Shown in pieces: positions 51,386 to 60,196 of a DNA stretch of 64,000 nt. The stretch is from NCBI GenBank assembly GCA_040797845.1, contig JBFNFA010000002.1, forward strand, positions 372,001-436,000, in the 5' to 3' direction. The position numbers were made by a program, and so were the translations under genes. The notes under the pieces are model-generated. The model was not told the origin of the DNA and ran no database searches. It saw only the letters and a list, made by a program, of their open reading frames with translations. The DNA comes from Clostridium_AW sp040797845. Lineage in GTDB: Bacteria; Bacillota; Clostridia; Clostridiales; Clostridiaceae. Every line of letters starts with the position of its first letter. Position 1 is the stretch's first letter.

Positions 51386-52105
51386 ATGCAAAAACTTTTA
51401 AGTAAATTAAGAAGAGCTGTAATTGATTTTAAATTAATAGAAAATGGAGATAAAGTAGCTGTTGGATTATCTGGGGGAAAAGATAGTATCACTTTACTTC
51501 ACTTATTAAGTAAATATAGGACTTTTTCTCCAGAAAAGTTTGAACTAATAGCTATAACCATAGATCCTAAAACAGGAGCTGATTTTACGCCATTAGAAAA
51601 ACTTTGCAAAGAGTTAGATGTTCCTTTTCATATAATAGAATCTAATATTAAAGAAATAGTTTTTGACATAAGAAAAGAAAAAAACCCTTGTTCTCTATGC
51701 GCCAATTTAAGAAGGGGTATATTAAATGATAAAGCAAAAGAGCTCGGTTGTAATAAAATTGCTTTAGGTCATCATAAAAATGATGCTATAGAAACCCTTT
51801 TAATGTCTATGTTTTATGAAGGCAGAATAAATAGCTTTTCACCTAAAACTTATTTAAGTAGAAAAGATGTGACTATAATAAGACCTATGGTATATATAGA
51901 TGAATTAGATATTAAAAATACAGCTAAAAAATATAACTTTCCTATAGTTGAAAACCCTTGTCCTGCTAATGGTTTTACAAAAAGGCAGTATATAAAAGAC
52001 TTAACCTATAGTTTAGAAAAAGAAATTCCCGGATTAAAAGATCATTTATTGGGTTCATTAACGAATATTGAACAGCTAAATGTTTGGGATAAAAGTAAGT
52101 ATTAA
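51386..52105 (+). CDS. TtcA-like tRNA thiolation/PP-loop protein
   Basis: The protein has 239 aa from ATG 51386 (AAGGAGAT upstream; the in-frame Met at 51329 has none). It is an adenine nucleotide alpha-hydrolase with PP-loop SGGKDS (about 29-34) and a CxxC (CSLC, about 106-109) of the TtcA family. TtcA inserts sulfur at C32 of certain tRNAs using a 4Fe-4S cluster; clostridial paralogues may modify other positions. The segment ALGHHKNDAIETLLMSMF is typical. A third cluster Cys is likely in ENPCP. It stands next to yyaC but no shared role is apparent. Confidence 0.85.
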   Translation: MQKLLSKLRRAVIDFKLIENGDKVAVGLSGGKDSITLLHLLSKYRTFSPEKFELIAITIDPKTGADFTPLEKLCKELDVPFHIIESNIKEIVFDIRKEKNPCSLCANLRRGILNDKAKELGCNKIALGHHKNDAIETLLMSMFYEGRINSFSPKTYLSRKDVTIIRPMVYIDELDIKNTAKKYNFPIVENPCPANGFTKRQYIKDLTYSLEKEIPGLKDHLLGSLTNIEQLNVWDKSKY

Positions 52106-52164
52106 TTAATAAAATTAATAATAGTCCACCATGCCTCATATATATTATTATGGAGGTGTGGCTA

Positions 52165-52692
52165 TTGAATAAAGTTAAAGCTCATTTTAAAGATCCTTTT
52201 TCTTACTTAAACATAGGTGACTTTATGAGTAATTATATGGATTCGAATACAATTATAGTATGTATAGGTACTGATAGATGTATAGGGGATAGCTTAGGCC
52301 CTTTAGTAGGCACATTTTTAACAGAAGAATTTTTTCCTCTCCCTATTTATGGAACCATTTCAGAACCTATTCATGCTTTAAATATCGATAGAAAACTCGA
52401 TGATATTAAATTAGCTCACCCTAATTCAAATATCATAGCTATAGATGCTTGTTTAGGAGATCATGACAATATAGGTGAAGTGCATGCAAGAGATTATTCT
52501 ATACATCCTGGTAAAGGTGTTGGTAAAACTCTCCCTTATGTTGGCGATGCCTCAATCATAGGAATAGTAGACTCATCTGAAAATAATATATTTATTAATA
52601 ATAAGATTAGATTAGATTTAATATTCAAATTAGCTAAAGTCATCACTAAATCCTTATTTCATAGTTATCAATTAAACTTCTCTAATAAGTAA
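52165..52692 (+). CDS. yyaC: Spore protease-like protein YyaC
   Basis: The protein has 175 aa from TTG 52165 (GGAGGTG upstream; the ATG at 52150 lies inside that site). It matches the DUF1256/YyaC family, which has the fold of the germination protease GPR and of hydrogenase maturation proteases. Visible motifs are CIGTDRCIGDSLGPLVG near residue 30 and IAIDACLGDHDN near 97, supplying the conserved acidic residues. YyaC is made in the forespore in Bacillus; its exact substrate is not established. Confidence 0.87.
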   Translation: MNKVKAHFKDPFSYLNIGDFMSNYMDSNTIIVCIGTDRCIGDSLGPLVGTFLTEEFFPLPIYGTISEPIHALNIDRKLDDIKLAHPNSNIIAIDACLGDHDNIGEVHARDYSIHPGKGVGKTLPYVGDASIIGIVDSSENNIFINNKIRLDLIFKLAKVITKSLFHSYQLNFSNK

Positions 52693-52701
52693 ATAAGACA
52701 A

Positions 52702-52744
52702 CAATAAAAAGCAACGGTTTTACACCCTTGCTTTTTATTGCTAA
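52702..52744. terminator. Bidirectional terminator between yyaC and mreB
   Basis: CAATAAAAAGCAA / TTGCTTTTTATTG with a 13-base loop. Confidence 0.82.
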
Positions 52745-52752
52745 GCACAACT

Positions 52753-53787
52753 CTAATCAATTAAACTTATATCGTCTCCTGATCCCCCTGAATCTAGCTT
52801 ATCCACAAAATCTAATACCTTACCAGTGCCTAATGCTACACAAGAAACTGCATCCTCTGCTACATGAACAGGAACTTTAGTTATATCTTGTATTAGTTTA
52901 TCTAAACCATGCAATAAAGCTCCTCCTCCTGTCATTACAATTCCTTTGTCCGCTATATCTGACGCTAGTTCAGGTGGGGTCTTTTCTAAAACTGAATGAG
53001 TACATTCTGCTATAGCAGTTACTGGTTCACTTAAAGCTTCTCTCATTTCTTCTGAAGATACCGTTATGTTTTTGGGAAGTCCTGTAACTAAGTCTCTTCC
53101 TCTTATCTCCATTGTAACTTCTTCATCCCTCACATAAGCTGATCCAATATTAATTTTTAGATCTTCTGCTGTTCTCTCACCAATCATAAGTTTATGTTTT
53201 TTTCTTATATACCTTATAATAGCTTCATCAAATTTATCTCCAGCAATTTTAATAGAGGATCTTACAACTATTCCACCTAAAGATATGACAGCAATGTCTG
53301 TAGTCCCTCCACCTATATCTATAACCATACTTCCACTTGCTTTAGTTATATCAAGGCCCGCTCCAATAGCTGCAGCTAAAGGTTCTTCTATTAAAAACAC
53401 CTTTTTTGCTCCTGCATTTTTTGCCGCATCTATTACAGCTCTCTTTTCTACCTCTGTAGCCTCAGTAGGAATACACACAACTACTCTCGGGGATACAATT
53501 TTTCTCTTTCCACAAACTTTCCTTATAAAATATTTGAGCATTTTTTCTGTTAAATCATAATCTGATATGACCCCATCTTTTAGGGGACGGATAGCTACAA
53601 TGTTACCAGGAGTTCTGCCTATCATCTGCCTGGCCTCTTCTCCTACAGCTAAAACTTTGTTTTTACTTTTATCTATAGCTACTACTGAAGGATCCTTTAA
53701 TACAACACCTTTTCCTTTAATAAATACTAATACTGTTGCGGTTCCTAAATCTATTCCCATATCGGTTCCAACATTGAAGAAAAACAT
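52753..53787 (-). CDS. mreB: Rod shape-determining actin homologue (MreB/Mbl)
   Basis: This 344-residue bacterial actin assembles filaments under the membrane that guide lateral wall synthesis. The actin-fold phosphate loops are MGIDLGTATVLVF (about 10) and IDIGGGTTDIAVISLGG (about 155), and the adenosine motif is VMTGGGALLHGLDKL (about 286). The position next to spoIIID corresponds to mbl of Bacillus subtilis, so it is probably the Mbl-type paralogue rather than the mreBCD one. Confidence 0.93.
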   Translation of the reverse strand: MFFFNVGTDMGIDLGTATVLVFIKGKGVVLKDPSVVAIDKSKNKVLAVGEEARQMIGRTPGNIVAIRPLKDGVISDYDLTEKMLKYFIRKVCGKRKIVSPRVVVCIPTEATEVEKRAVIDAAKNAGAKKVFLIEEPLAAAIGAGLDITKASGSMVIDIGGGTTDIAVISLGGIVVRSSIKIAGDKFDEAIIRYIRKKHKLMIGERTAEDLKINIGSAYVRDEEVTMEIRGRDLVTGLPKNITVSSEEMREALSEPVTAIAECTHSVLEKTPPELASDIADKGIVMTGGGALLHGLDKLIQDITKVPVHVAEDAVSCVALGTGKVLDFVDKLDSGGSGDDISLID

Positions 53788-53886
53788 CCCTATTATTCAC
53801 ACCTACTCTTTCGTTATACTTTTATTGAAATGAAAATTATTGAAAATTTGCCATAACAATATAATTTAATTATAATAGGAATGTGA

Positions 53887-54141
53887 CTATCCTTCAATAG
53901 CTTTATACTTCATTTTGGTTGCTTTTCCACCTCTTATATGTCTTTCCGATTTATTATAATCCATTATAGTTTTTGCTTCTTCAGCAATTTGTGGATTTAT
54001 TTTCGGCAATCTTTCAGTCATATCTTTATGAATTGTGCTTTTACTTACTCCAAATACCTTTGCAGTTTTCCTAATAGTAGCTTTTGAACTTATAATATAA
54101 TTTGCCACTTCTAGAACTCTTTCTTCAATGTAGTCCTTCAA
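53887..54141 (-). CDS. spoIIID: Sporulation transcriptional regulator SpoIIID
   Basis: The 84-residue DNA-binding protein acts in the mother cell, switching sigma-E genes on or off and helping sigma-K appear. The helix-turn-helix (about 22-42: TIRKTAKVFGVSKSTIHKDM) and the basic C-terminus (RHIRGGKATKMKYK) are conserved. The start is TTG 54141 with AAGGAGG seven bases upstream. A CATATTTAT element upstream (around 54178) could be a sigma-E -10. Confidence 0.95.
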   Translation of the reverse strand: MKDYIEERVLEVANYIISSKATIRKTAKVFGVSKSTIHKDMTERLPKINPQIAEEAKTIMDYNKSERHIRGGKATKMKYKAIEG

Positions 54142-54209
54142 TATGCTACCTCCTTAACTCTTCTATATTTATAAATATGCGTTACCATTTCCTTAAATTA
54201 CATTTGGTA

Positions 54210-54243
54210 AGCCATTTCCCCATGTTATATGAGGAAAATGGCT
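54210..54243. terminator. Hairpin between spoIIQ and spoIIID
   Basis: AGCCATTT / AAATGGCT with a loop of about 17 bases. There is no clean T-run on the minus strand, so the terminator role for spoIIQ is tentative. Confidence 0.55.
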
Positions 54244-54255
54244 ACACCTTTAATT

Positions 54256-54990
54256 TTAATATTGTATATATTTTGCAGGATTTATAAACTCTTCATTTTT
54301 CATTACTGCAAAATGTAAATGATCTCCATAAGTTTCATAGGATGCTCTAACAGTGCTTTTCCCAACAGTTCCTATTTTAGTTCCTGTCTTAACTGTTTGA
54401 TCCTTGGTTACGGATACTTTGGGATCTAAATTAGCATATACAGTTTTTAATCCATTTTGATGATTAATAGTAACTTGAACCCCGTCTATGCTATCAGTTT
54501 CAATGCTCTCTACTTTACCTTCCATAACAGCCACTACTGACTTACCAACTTCACATTTAATATCCATACCAAAATTAGGTCTATGGCTGTTAGTAGATTT
54601 CCAATATACAGGTTCTTCAGAGTAACCTCTTGCCAAAATTCCTTCTACTGGTTTTATAAATTTTGTATTTACTGTAGTAGAAACTTCTGCAGTTTTATTT
54701 TCTTCCTTTTTAGTCTCTGTTTCTTTTTTCACTGTATCATCTTTATCATTTTTAACTTGAAGAGCATTATCAAAATCTTCAAAAGGTTTTTCTGTGATTT
54801 CACCTATTTCTTTTCCTGTTTCATTAACAATACCAGGCTCATTTGAAGATATCTCGTCTTTGTTAATTCTATTGTTCCTTGATACCATAACTGCTACAGT
54901 GGCTAGTATACAAAGGCACAGGAATAGTATTACGTAAAATCCCTCCCTTTTAATAAAATTTGAAAATTTTTTAGAGAATTTTTTTTCCAT
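54256..54990 (-). CDS. spoIIQ: SpoIIQ-like LytM (M23) protein
   Basis: The 244-residue forespore protein joins SpoIIIAH across the intermembrane space during engulfment. One membrane anchor (about 18-36) is followed by an acidic linker and a LytM domain (about 112-240). The metal site is incomplete. The first ligand motif HxGxD reads N139-F-G-M-D143, so the His is Asn; the HxH pair His224/His226 is intact (GDHLHF). Bacillus SpoIIQ also lacks a complete site, while other clostridia are reported to keep it. The gene context spoIID-spoIIQ-spoIIID is classical. RBS AAGGAGGTG. Confidence 0.9.
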   Translation of the reverse strand: MEKKFSKKFSNFIKREGFYVILFLCLCILATVAVMVSRNNRINKDEISSNEPGIVNETGKEIGEITEKPFEDFDNALQVKNDKDDTVKKETETKKEENKTAEVSTTVNTKFIKPVEGILARGYSEEPVYWKSTNSHRPNFGMDIKCEVGKSVVAVMEGKVESIETDSIDGVQVTINHQNGLKTVYANLDPKVSVTKDQTVKTGTKIGTVGKSTVRASYETYGDHLHFAVMKNEEFINPAKYIQY

Positions 54991-55089
54991 ACAAACACCT
55001 CCTTTTTGTAGTTTGTCCAGTACATAGTAAAAAATACATTTTTTATATATTTTTTTTTCTATTTATTTCTATATTTTTTTACATTTTTT

Positions 55090-55140
55090 GATAAAATAAA
55101 ATAAGCTGCTGATTTTCCCAAATCAACAGCTTATTTTATT
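55090..55140 (-). terminator. Terminator of spoIID
   Basis: AAAATAAGCTG / CAGCTTATTTT, extended by TGATTT / AATCA, with a T-rich minus-strand tail. Confidence 0.85.
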
Positions 55141-55150
55141 GCCTCACTAC

Positions 55151-56197
55151 CTATAATTCTGTATATTTTTTTATATTAATACCTTTATAATAGTGAGTTA
55201 ATATATCCTCATATGTCTTTCCACTCTTCGCAAAAGCATTAGCTCCCCATTGGCTCATACCAACTCCATGACCATACCCCTTACAAATTATATCTATAGT
55301 ATCTTTATTAAACACAAAACTAAAATTAGTAGAATTCAACCCTAACATACTTCTAAATTTAGTGCCTGTTATAGTGGTTTTACCTACTTGTAATTCTTTT
55401 ACACTACCTGCCGAAGTCCTACTCTTTATTTTAATACTATTTTTTAAATTATTAGATGATGCTATAGAATTGGGATAATAACCATTAATTGTCTTAGCAA
55501 AACTAGAGTAAGAATAGCTTACACTTGAGTTGAATTTAGGAGCATTTTCCTCTCCTGGACTATCTACACTTTGTAGGTATGGAACTGCTTGAGAAAATAC
55601 ATCTTGTGCATCTTCAGTTTTTCCACTACTTACTGCAAAATAATATAGTTCTTTAGCTATGGAACCATTATATGTTACTACCTCTCCTTTTGTCTTAGCA
55701 ACAGCTTCCTCGATTTTATTCCAGTACTCTTCTTTCTTACTATCGGGCCATCCATCTAGCCTTTCTTCTTTAGATATATAAACTTGGCAATGGACCGTAT
55801 CACAAATATCCCCTCCATTGCTTTGAGTGCATTTCTGTCCTCCAATAGCCTCCATGCGAGTTAATGCATAGGTTCTTGCTGCTACTGCTTGTGCCTTTAA
55901 AGCTTCCATGTGAAACTCTGCTGGCATTTCAGCAGCTACCACCCCTTTTATATACTCTTCTATATCCATTTCTTTAATAGATTTACTTTTCGAAATATAT
56001 ACCTTAATCTTTAAATCTTCTTTCTTCTTTTCTTTTAAAGTAATTTCGCTAGGATTTACATTGAATTCTTTAAAAGTTTCCCCTTTACTGTTATTAGGTT
56101 TTAGTGTTAAATATGAGATCAATGTTGTAAAAGTTATAAGCAAAAAAATCGTCACCAATAACGTAGACAAATAAAAAAACACACTATTTTTTTTCAT
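55151..56197 (-). CDS. spoIID: Stage II sporulation protein D (SpoIID)
   Basis: The 348-residue membrane-anchored lytic transglycosylase is needed for engulfment of the forespore. The anchor spans about 6-30. The catalytic Glu lies in GVVAAEMPAEFHMEALKAQA. The zinc-binding Cys segment (KCTQSNGGDICDTVHCQVY, about 130-150) and the late motifs KGYGHGVGMSQWGA and YEDILTHYYKGI are all present. It lies between murA and spoIIQ, the conserved Firmicute order. A sigma-E promoter is expected but was not resolved. Confidence 0.95.
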   Translation of the reverse strand: MKKNSVFFYLSTLLVTIFLLITFTTLISYLTLKPNNSKGETFKEFNVNPSEITLKEKKKEDLKIKVYISKSKSIKEMDIEEYIKGVVAAEMPAEFHMEALKAQAVAARTYALTRMEAIGGQKCTQSNGGDICDTVHCQVYISKEERLDGWPDSKKEEYWNKIEEAVAKTKGEVVTYNGSIAKELYYFAVSSGKTEDAQDVFSQAVPYLQSVDSPGEENAPKFNSSVSYSYSSFAKTINGYYPNSIASSNNLKNSIKIKSRTSAGSVKELQVGKTTITGTKFRSMLGLNSTNFSFVFNKDTIDIICKGYGHGVGMSQWGANAFAKSGKTYEDILTHYYKGINIKKYTEL

Positions 56198-56272
56198 ATA
56201 GGTTTTCTCCTTTTTAAGCTTAGGTTTATTTATTAATAACTATATGAGAAAACCTTTTATATTATTACATCA

Positions 56273-57529
56273 TTAAAAGCATCTATATATTTCTGCTCCC
56301 AATCCTTTTAATTTTTTTTCTATTCCCATATATCCCCTATCAACATGGTATATATCTGTTATTTCCGTATCACCTTCTGCTGCTAGCCCACATAATATCA
56401 ATGCTGCTCCAGCTCTTAAATCTGTGGCTTTAACTTCACATCCAGTAAGCTTTTTTACTCCTTCTATTACAGCACTTCTGCCGTCAATTTTAATGTTTGC
56501 TCCCATTCTTTTCATCTCTGGAGCGTGCATAAATCTATTTTCAAATATAGTTTCTGTAATTACACTTGTACCCTTTATAGAGCTCAGCAATCCCATCATT
56601 TGAGCTTGCATGTCCGTAGGGAAACCTGGATATGGCATAGTTTTGATATCTATGGGTTTTAATTCCCTTCTGCTATCAATTACTAGATTATCATTATCAA
56701 CTTCTATTATTACTCCCATTTCTGTTAGCTTTGCAATTATTGGCTTTAAGTGTTCCTCATCTACTCCTAGTATTTTAATCTTACTTTTAGTTATGGCACT
56801 AGCTACCATAAAAGTACCTGCTTCTATCCTGTCATATATTGGCCTATGAACTACACTTTTAAGTTCTTTTACTCCAACTATTTTTATTTTTCCTGTTCCA
56901 GCTCCCTTTATATTGGCTCCCATCTTATTAAGATAGTTTGCTAAGTCCTCTATTTCTGGTTCCTCTGCCGCATTTTCAATTATAGTTTCACCTTTCGCCA
57001 TTGTAGCTGCCATCATTATATTTTCAGTAGCACCCACAGATGGGAAATCTAAGTATATATTATTTCCGATTAATTCATTAGCTTTAGCTTCAACATATCC
57101 ATAACCAACATTAATATCTGCACCTAATGCAGCAAAACCTTTTAAATGCAAATCTATCGGTCTTGTTCCAATATTACATCCTCCTGGAAGTGATATTCTA
57201 ACCTTACCAAAACGTGCAAGCATAGGACCCATTATCAAAAAAGACGCTCTCAATTTTTTCACCAAGTCACAGCATGGCTCAAAATCACATATACTTGATG
57301 ATTCTATAATTACTTTATTATTATCCCTATCTATATTTACGTCTGCAGAAATAGACCTTAAAACATCGCTTATTACAAAAACATCTTCTAGCATAGGTGC
57401 ATTTTCTATAATACATTTACCATCACTTAATATACTAGCTGCTATAATAGGTAGTACAGAATTTTTAGCAGAACTAATTTTTACATCTCCTTTTAGGGGC
57501 TTACCACCTTTTACTACTATTTTATCCAT
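56273..57529 (-). CDS. murA: UDP-N-acetylglucosamine 1-carboxyvinyltransferase
   Basis: MurA begins peptidoglycan precursor synthesis by adding enolpyruvate to UDP-GlcNAc. The protein (418 aa from ATG 57529, GGAGG upstream) has the inside-out alpha/beta barrel repeats, the substrate Lys-Asn pair in KISSAKNSVLP, and the fosfomycin-target Cys in SLPGGCNIG (about residue 116). The arginine region RASFLIMGP precedes it. Translation from the longer in-frame start at 57583 would overlap ywmB and lacks a ribosome binding site. Confidence 0.96.
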   Translation of the reverse strand: MDKIVVKGGKPLKGDVKISSAKNSVLPIIAASILSDGKCIIENAPMLEDVFVISDVLRSISADVNIDRDNNKVIIESSSICDFEPCCDLVKKLRASFLIMGPMLARFGKVRISLPGGCNIGTRPIDLHLKGFAALGADINVGYGYVEAKANELIGNNIYLDFPSVGATENIMMAATMAKGETIIENAAEEPEIEDLANYLNKMGANIKGAGTGKIKIVGVKELKSVVHRPIYDRIEAGTFMVASAITKSKIKILGVDEEHLKPIIAKLTEMGVIIEVDNDNLVIDSRRELKPIDIKTMPYPGFPTDMQAQMMGLLSSIKGTSVITETIFENRFMHAPEMKRMGANIKIDGRSAVIEGVKKLTGCEVKATDLRAGAALILCGLAAEGDTEITDIYHVDRGYMGIEKKLKGLGAEIYRCF

Positions 57530-57551
57530 TCCTATCCTCCATCTATAATTT

Positions 57552-58238
57552 CTAATATGAAACAAGTATTTCTGGCGTTCCAATTATAAGATAATTACCA
57601 GAGCTATAACTACATAAAGCATAATTCAAATCTACAAATTTTCCACCTACTGTAATATGATCAAATCTTTTAGTGTATGCAATAGTGCTGTATCCATTAT
57701 CAATTTCTATAGATTCAATATTCTGTGCATTGTTACGTTTTAATAAAGCCATTATCTGATTGTTTTTATCCATTAAATCATTAGTATGTAGCCTAGCTTT
57801 AATATATTTAAAATAACTTGCACTTTCACTTCCAATGGCATTTTTTATTATCTCTTCCAATTGGTATAGCTCATCTTTTTCAGTTACTTTAATTAAATCT
57901 ACAACTATTATTTTATAATTCTCATAGTTAGTGCTTTGAATATACCCACTTATATTATCACCTGTAATTTCTATTGAGTATATTTTTTCATTTTCCTTTA
58001 TATTAGTATGGTAAGGCTCTTCAAATTTCAAATTTTTTAATATGTCTGCAACAGTATCTTTTCCATCATCATAACTTATAAAACTTGCTTTAACCCCACA
58101 CTCCTGTATGTCCCCTTCAACTTCATTAACTATTTTCGTCAAAAACTCCTCTGAGCTGCTCGCCCTAGGCTTATCCATATTTATAATTAAAAAAACTAAG
58201 CATATAAAGCTTATCACAAACCAAACTCTCTTTTTCAT
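57552..58238 (-). CDS. ywmB: YwmB-family protein
   Basis: The protein has about 228 aa from ATG 58238, with a signal peptide/anchor (MKKRVWFVISFICLVFLI). The extracytoplasmic region has the two-repeat TATA-box-like fold typical of YwmB (GVKASFISYDDG, ITGDNISGYIQ, KRNNAQNIESIEI). Position between atpC and murA is as in Bacillus. The function is unknown. The start is unsure: a strong G-run lies about 20 bases upstream, and TTG 58274 is a poor alternative. The 220 bp between this gene and atpC contain only the ATP operon terminator. Confidence 0.82.
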   Translation of the reverse strand: MKKRVWFVISFICLVFLIINMDKPRASSSEEFLTKIVNEVEGDIQECGVKASFISYDDGKDTVADILKNLKFEEPYHTNIKENEKIYSIEITGDNISGYIQSTNYENYKIIVVDLIKVTEKDELYQLEEIIKNAIGSESASYFKYIKARLHTNDLMDKNNQIMALLKRNNAQNIESIEIDNGYSTIAYTKRFDHITVGGKFVDLNYALCSYSSGNYLIIGTPEILVSY

Positions 58239-58452
58239 ATAATACGCTATAATAGCTTCCCCCCTATAACTCAATCCATTTATTTCTTTAAATTAAATTA
58301 TAGACACTTAGCTTTTTTTTATTCACTAAATATATTATTAATATATAATTAAATTGAGAAAATGTTACAAACTATGCATTTATACTTCGTAACATTATAA
58401 TAATTATATGCTTCTTTCAAAATGATTTTTCAATAAATAGTGTAAACTACCT

Positions 58453-58491
58453 AAAAAAAGAGAATCTAAGTTAAAACCCAAATCCTCTTTT
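58453..58491 (-). terminator. Terminator of the ATP synthase operon
   Basis: The imperfect stem AAGAGGATTTGGG / CTTAGATTCTCTT, loop TTTTAA, is followed by TTTTTTT on the minus strand, directly after the atpC stop. Confidence 0.82.
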
Positions 58492-58494
58492 ACT

Positions 58495-58743
58495 TCACTT
58501 CATATTTTCACATAGAATTTTTACTTCTTCTTTAGTTACTTTCATTAAAGCTTTTGAAATATTAAAGCTATATATTTTCCCATTAATATCTTCAAACTCG
58601 GTGTTACAAGGTCTTAACACAGTTATTAATGGAGAATGATTTTGCAATATCTCTATTTTACCAGCTAAACTTTCTGTAACTAGTCTTTTAACATCTAAAT
58701 TATAAAACTCCTTATATGGAGATGCAATTATAAGCTTAAACAT
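58495..58743 (-). CDS. atpC: ATP synthase epsilon subunit, short form
   Basis: The 82-residue protein contains only the N-terminal beta-sandwich that joins gamma to the c-ring (MFKLIIASPYKEFYNLDV, LAGKIEILQNHSPLITVL, FNISKALMKVTKEEVKILC). The usual 130-140-residue form has two more C-terminal helices that can inhibit hydrolysis; these are absent. A terminator begins four bases after the stop and no helical remnant was found in any frame, so this is a real short form, not a recent frameshift. It is the last gene of the atp operon. Confidence 0.92.
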   Translation of the reverse strand: MFKLIIASPYKEFYNLDVKRLVTESLAGKIEILQNHSPLITVLRPCNTEFEDINGKIYSFNISKALMKVTKEEVKILCENMK

Positions 58744-58768
58744 ATATCATCTTCCTTATTTAATAACT

Positions 58769-60163
58769 TTATTCTTGTTTAATATCTTCAGCCTTTTTTG
58801 CAACATCTTCTATGGTTCCTGCAAATAAAAATGCACTTTCAGAAACATTATCATACTTTCCTTCTAATATTTCTTTAAATCCTCTTACTGTTTCTTTTAC
58901 TGGCACATAGGCTCCCTTCATGCCTGTAAATTGCTCTCCCACGGTGAAGGGTTGCGATAAAAACCTTTGAATTCTTCTTCCTCTAGTTACAACTAATTTA
59001 TCTTCTTCAGAGAGTTCATCAACTCCAAGTATAGCAATCAAATCTTGTAATTCTTTATATCTTTCTAAAATATGTTTCACCTCTGTAGCTACATTATAAT
59101 GTTCTTCGCCAACCACCCTTGGATCTAGTATTCTTGATGAGGATTCTAGTGGATCTACAGCTGGATATATTCCTAATTCAACTATAGATCTAGATAAAAC
59201 TGTAGTTGCATCTAAATGAGCAAATGTGGTGGCTGGCGCTGGATCTGTTAAATCATCCGCTGGTACATAAACCGCTTGAACAGAAGTTATAGATCCATGA
59301 ATAGTAGAGGTTATCCTTTCTTGCAATGCTCCCATTTCCGTAGCAAGTGTAGGTTGATAACCTACAGCACTAGGTATTCTTCCTAAAAGAGCTGAAATCT
59401 CAGCACCTGCTTGAGTAAATCTAAAAATATTATCTATAAATAATAATACATCTTGCCCCTTATCTCTAAAATACTCCGCCATAGATAATCCCGTTAAGGC
59501 CACTCTCATTCTAGCTCCTGGCGGTTCATTCATCTGTCCAAATACTAGTGCAGTTTTATCTATTACTCCAGAGTCTTTCATTTCATTATATAAGTCATTA
59601 CCTTCTCTTGTCCTCTCCCCTACTCCTGTAAATACTGATAATCCTCCATGCTGTCTTGCAATGTTATTTATAAGTTCTTGTATAAGTACTGTTTTACCAA
59701 CTCCCGCTCCACCAAATAATCCTATCTTACCTCCCTTTTGATAAGGTGCTAATAAATCTATAACTTTTATGCCTGTTTCAAGCATCTCAGGTTCTACAGA
59801 TTGTTCTTCAAAGGTTGGCGCTTTTCTATGTATGGGGTAATATTCCTCTGCAACAACCTCACCACATTCATCAATAGCATAACCTAGCACATTAAAGAGT
59901 CTTCCTAATACATTTTTACCTACAGGTACTGATATAGGTTTACCTGTATCTATAGCTTCTACTCCTCTTTTTAGGCCCTCTGTTGGTTCCATGGAAATTG
60001 TTCTTACAATATCATCTCCTATATGCTGGGCCACTTCAGTTATTATTTTTTTATCTCCCAAACTTATTTCTATAGCGTTATGTATATTTGGCAAATAGTC
60101 AGAATCAAACTTAATGTCTATTACGGCTCCTATTACCTGAACTACTTTCCCTATATTACTCAA
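58769..60163 (-). CDS. atpD: ATP synthase beta subunit
   Basis: This is the catalytic subunit of F1. The 464 residues have Walker A GGAGVGKTVLIQEL (about 155), the catalytic Glu region GERTREGND, Walker B DVLLFIDNIFRFTQAG, and ALLGRIPSAVGYQPTL. The start is TTG 60163, seven bases after AGGAGGTG. It lies between atpG (33 bp) and atpC (25 bp). Confidence 0.97.
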   Translation of the reverse strand: MSNIGKVVQVIGAVIDIKFDSDYLPNIHNAIEISLGDKKIITEVAQHIGDDIVRTISMEPTEGLKRGVEAIDTGKPISVPVGKNVLGRLFNVLGYAIDECGEVVAEEYYPIHRKAPTFEEQSVEPEMLETGIKVIDLLAPYQKGGKIGLFGGAGVGKTVLIQELINNIARQHGGLSVFTGVGERTREGNDLYNEMKDSGVIDKTALVFGQMNEPPGARMRVALTGLSMAEYFRDKGQDVLLFIDNIFRFTQAGAEISALLGRIPSAVGYQPTLATEMGALQERITSTIHGSITSVQAVYVPADDLTDPAPATTFAHLDATTVLSRSIVELGIYPAVDPLESSSRILDPRVVGEEHYNVATEVKHILERYKELQDLIAILGVDELSEEDKLVVTRGRRIQRFLSQPFTVGEQFTGMKGAYVPVKETVRGFKEILEGKYDNVSESAFLFAGTIEDVAKKAEDIKQE

Positions 60164-60196
60164 TAGAATACACCTCCTACAAGAGTCATGGATATC

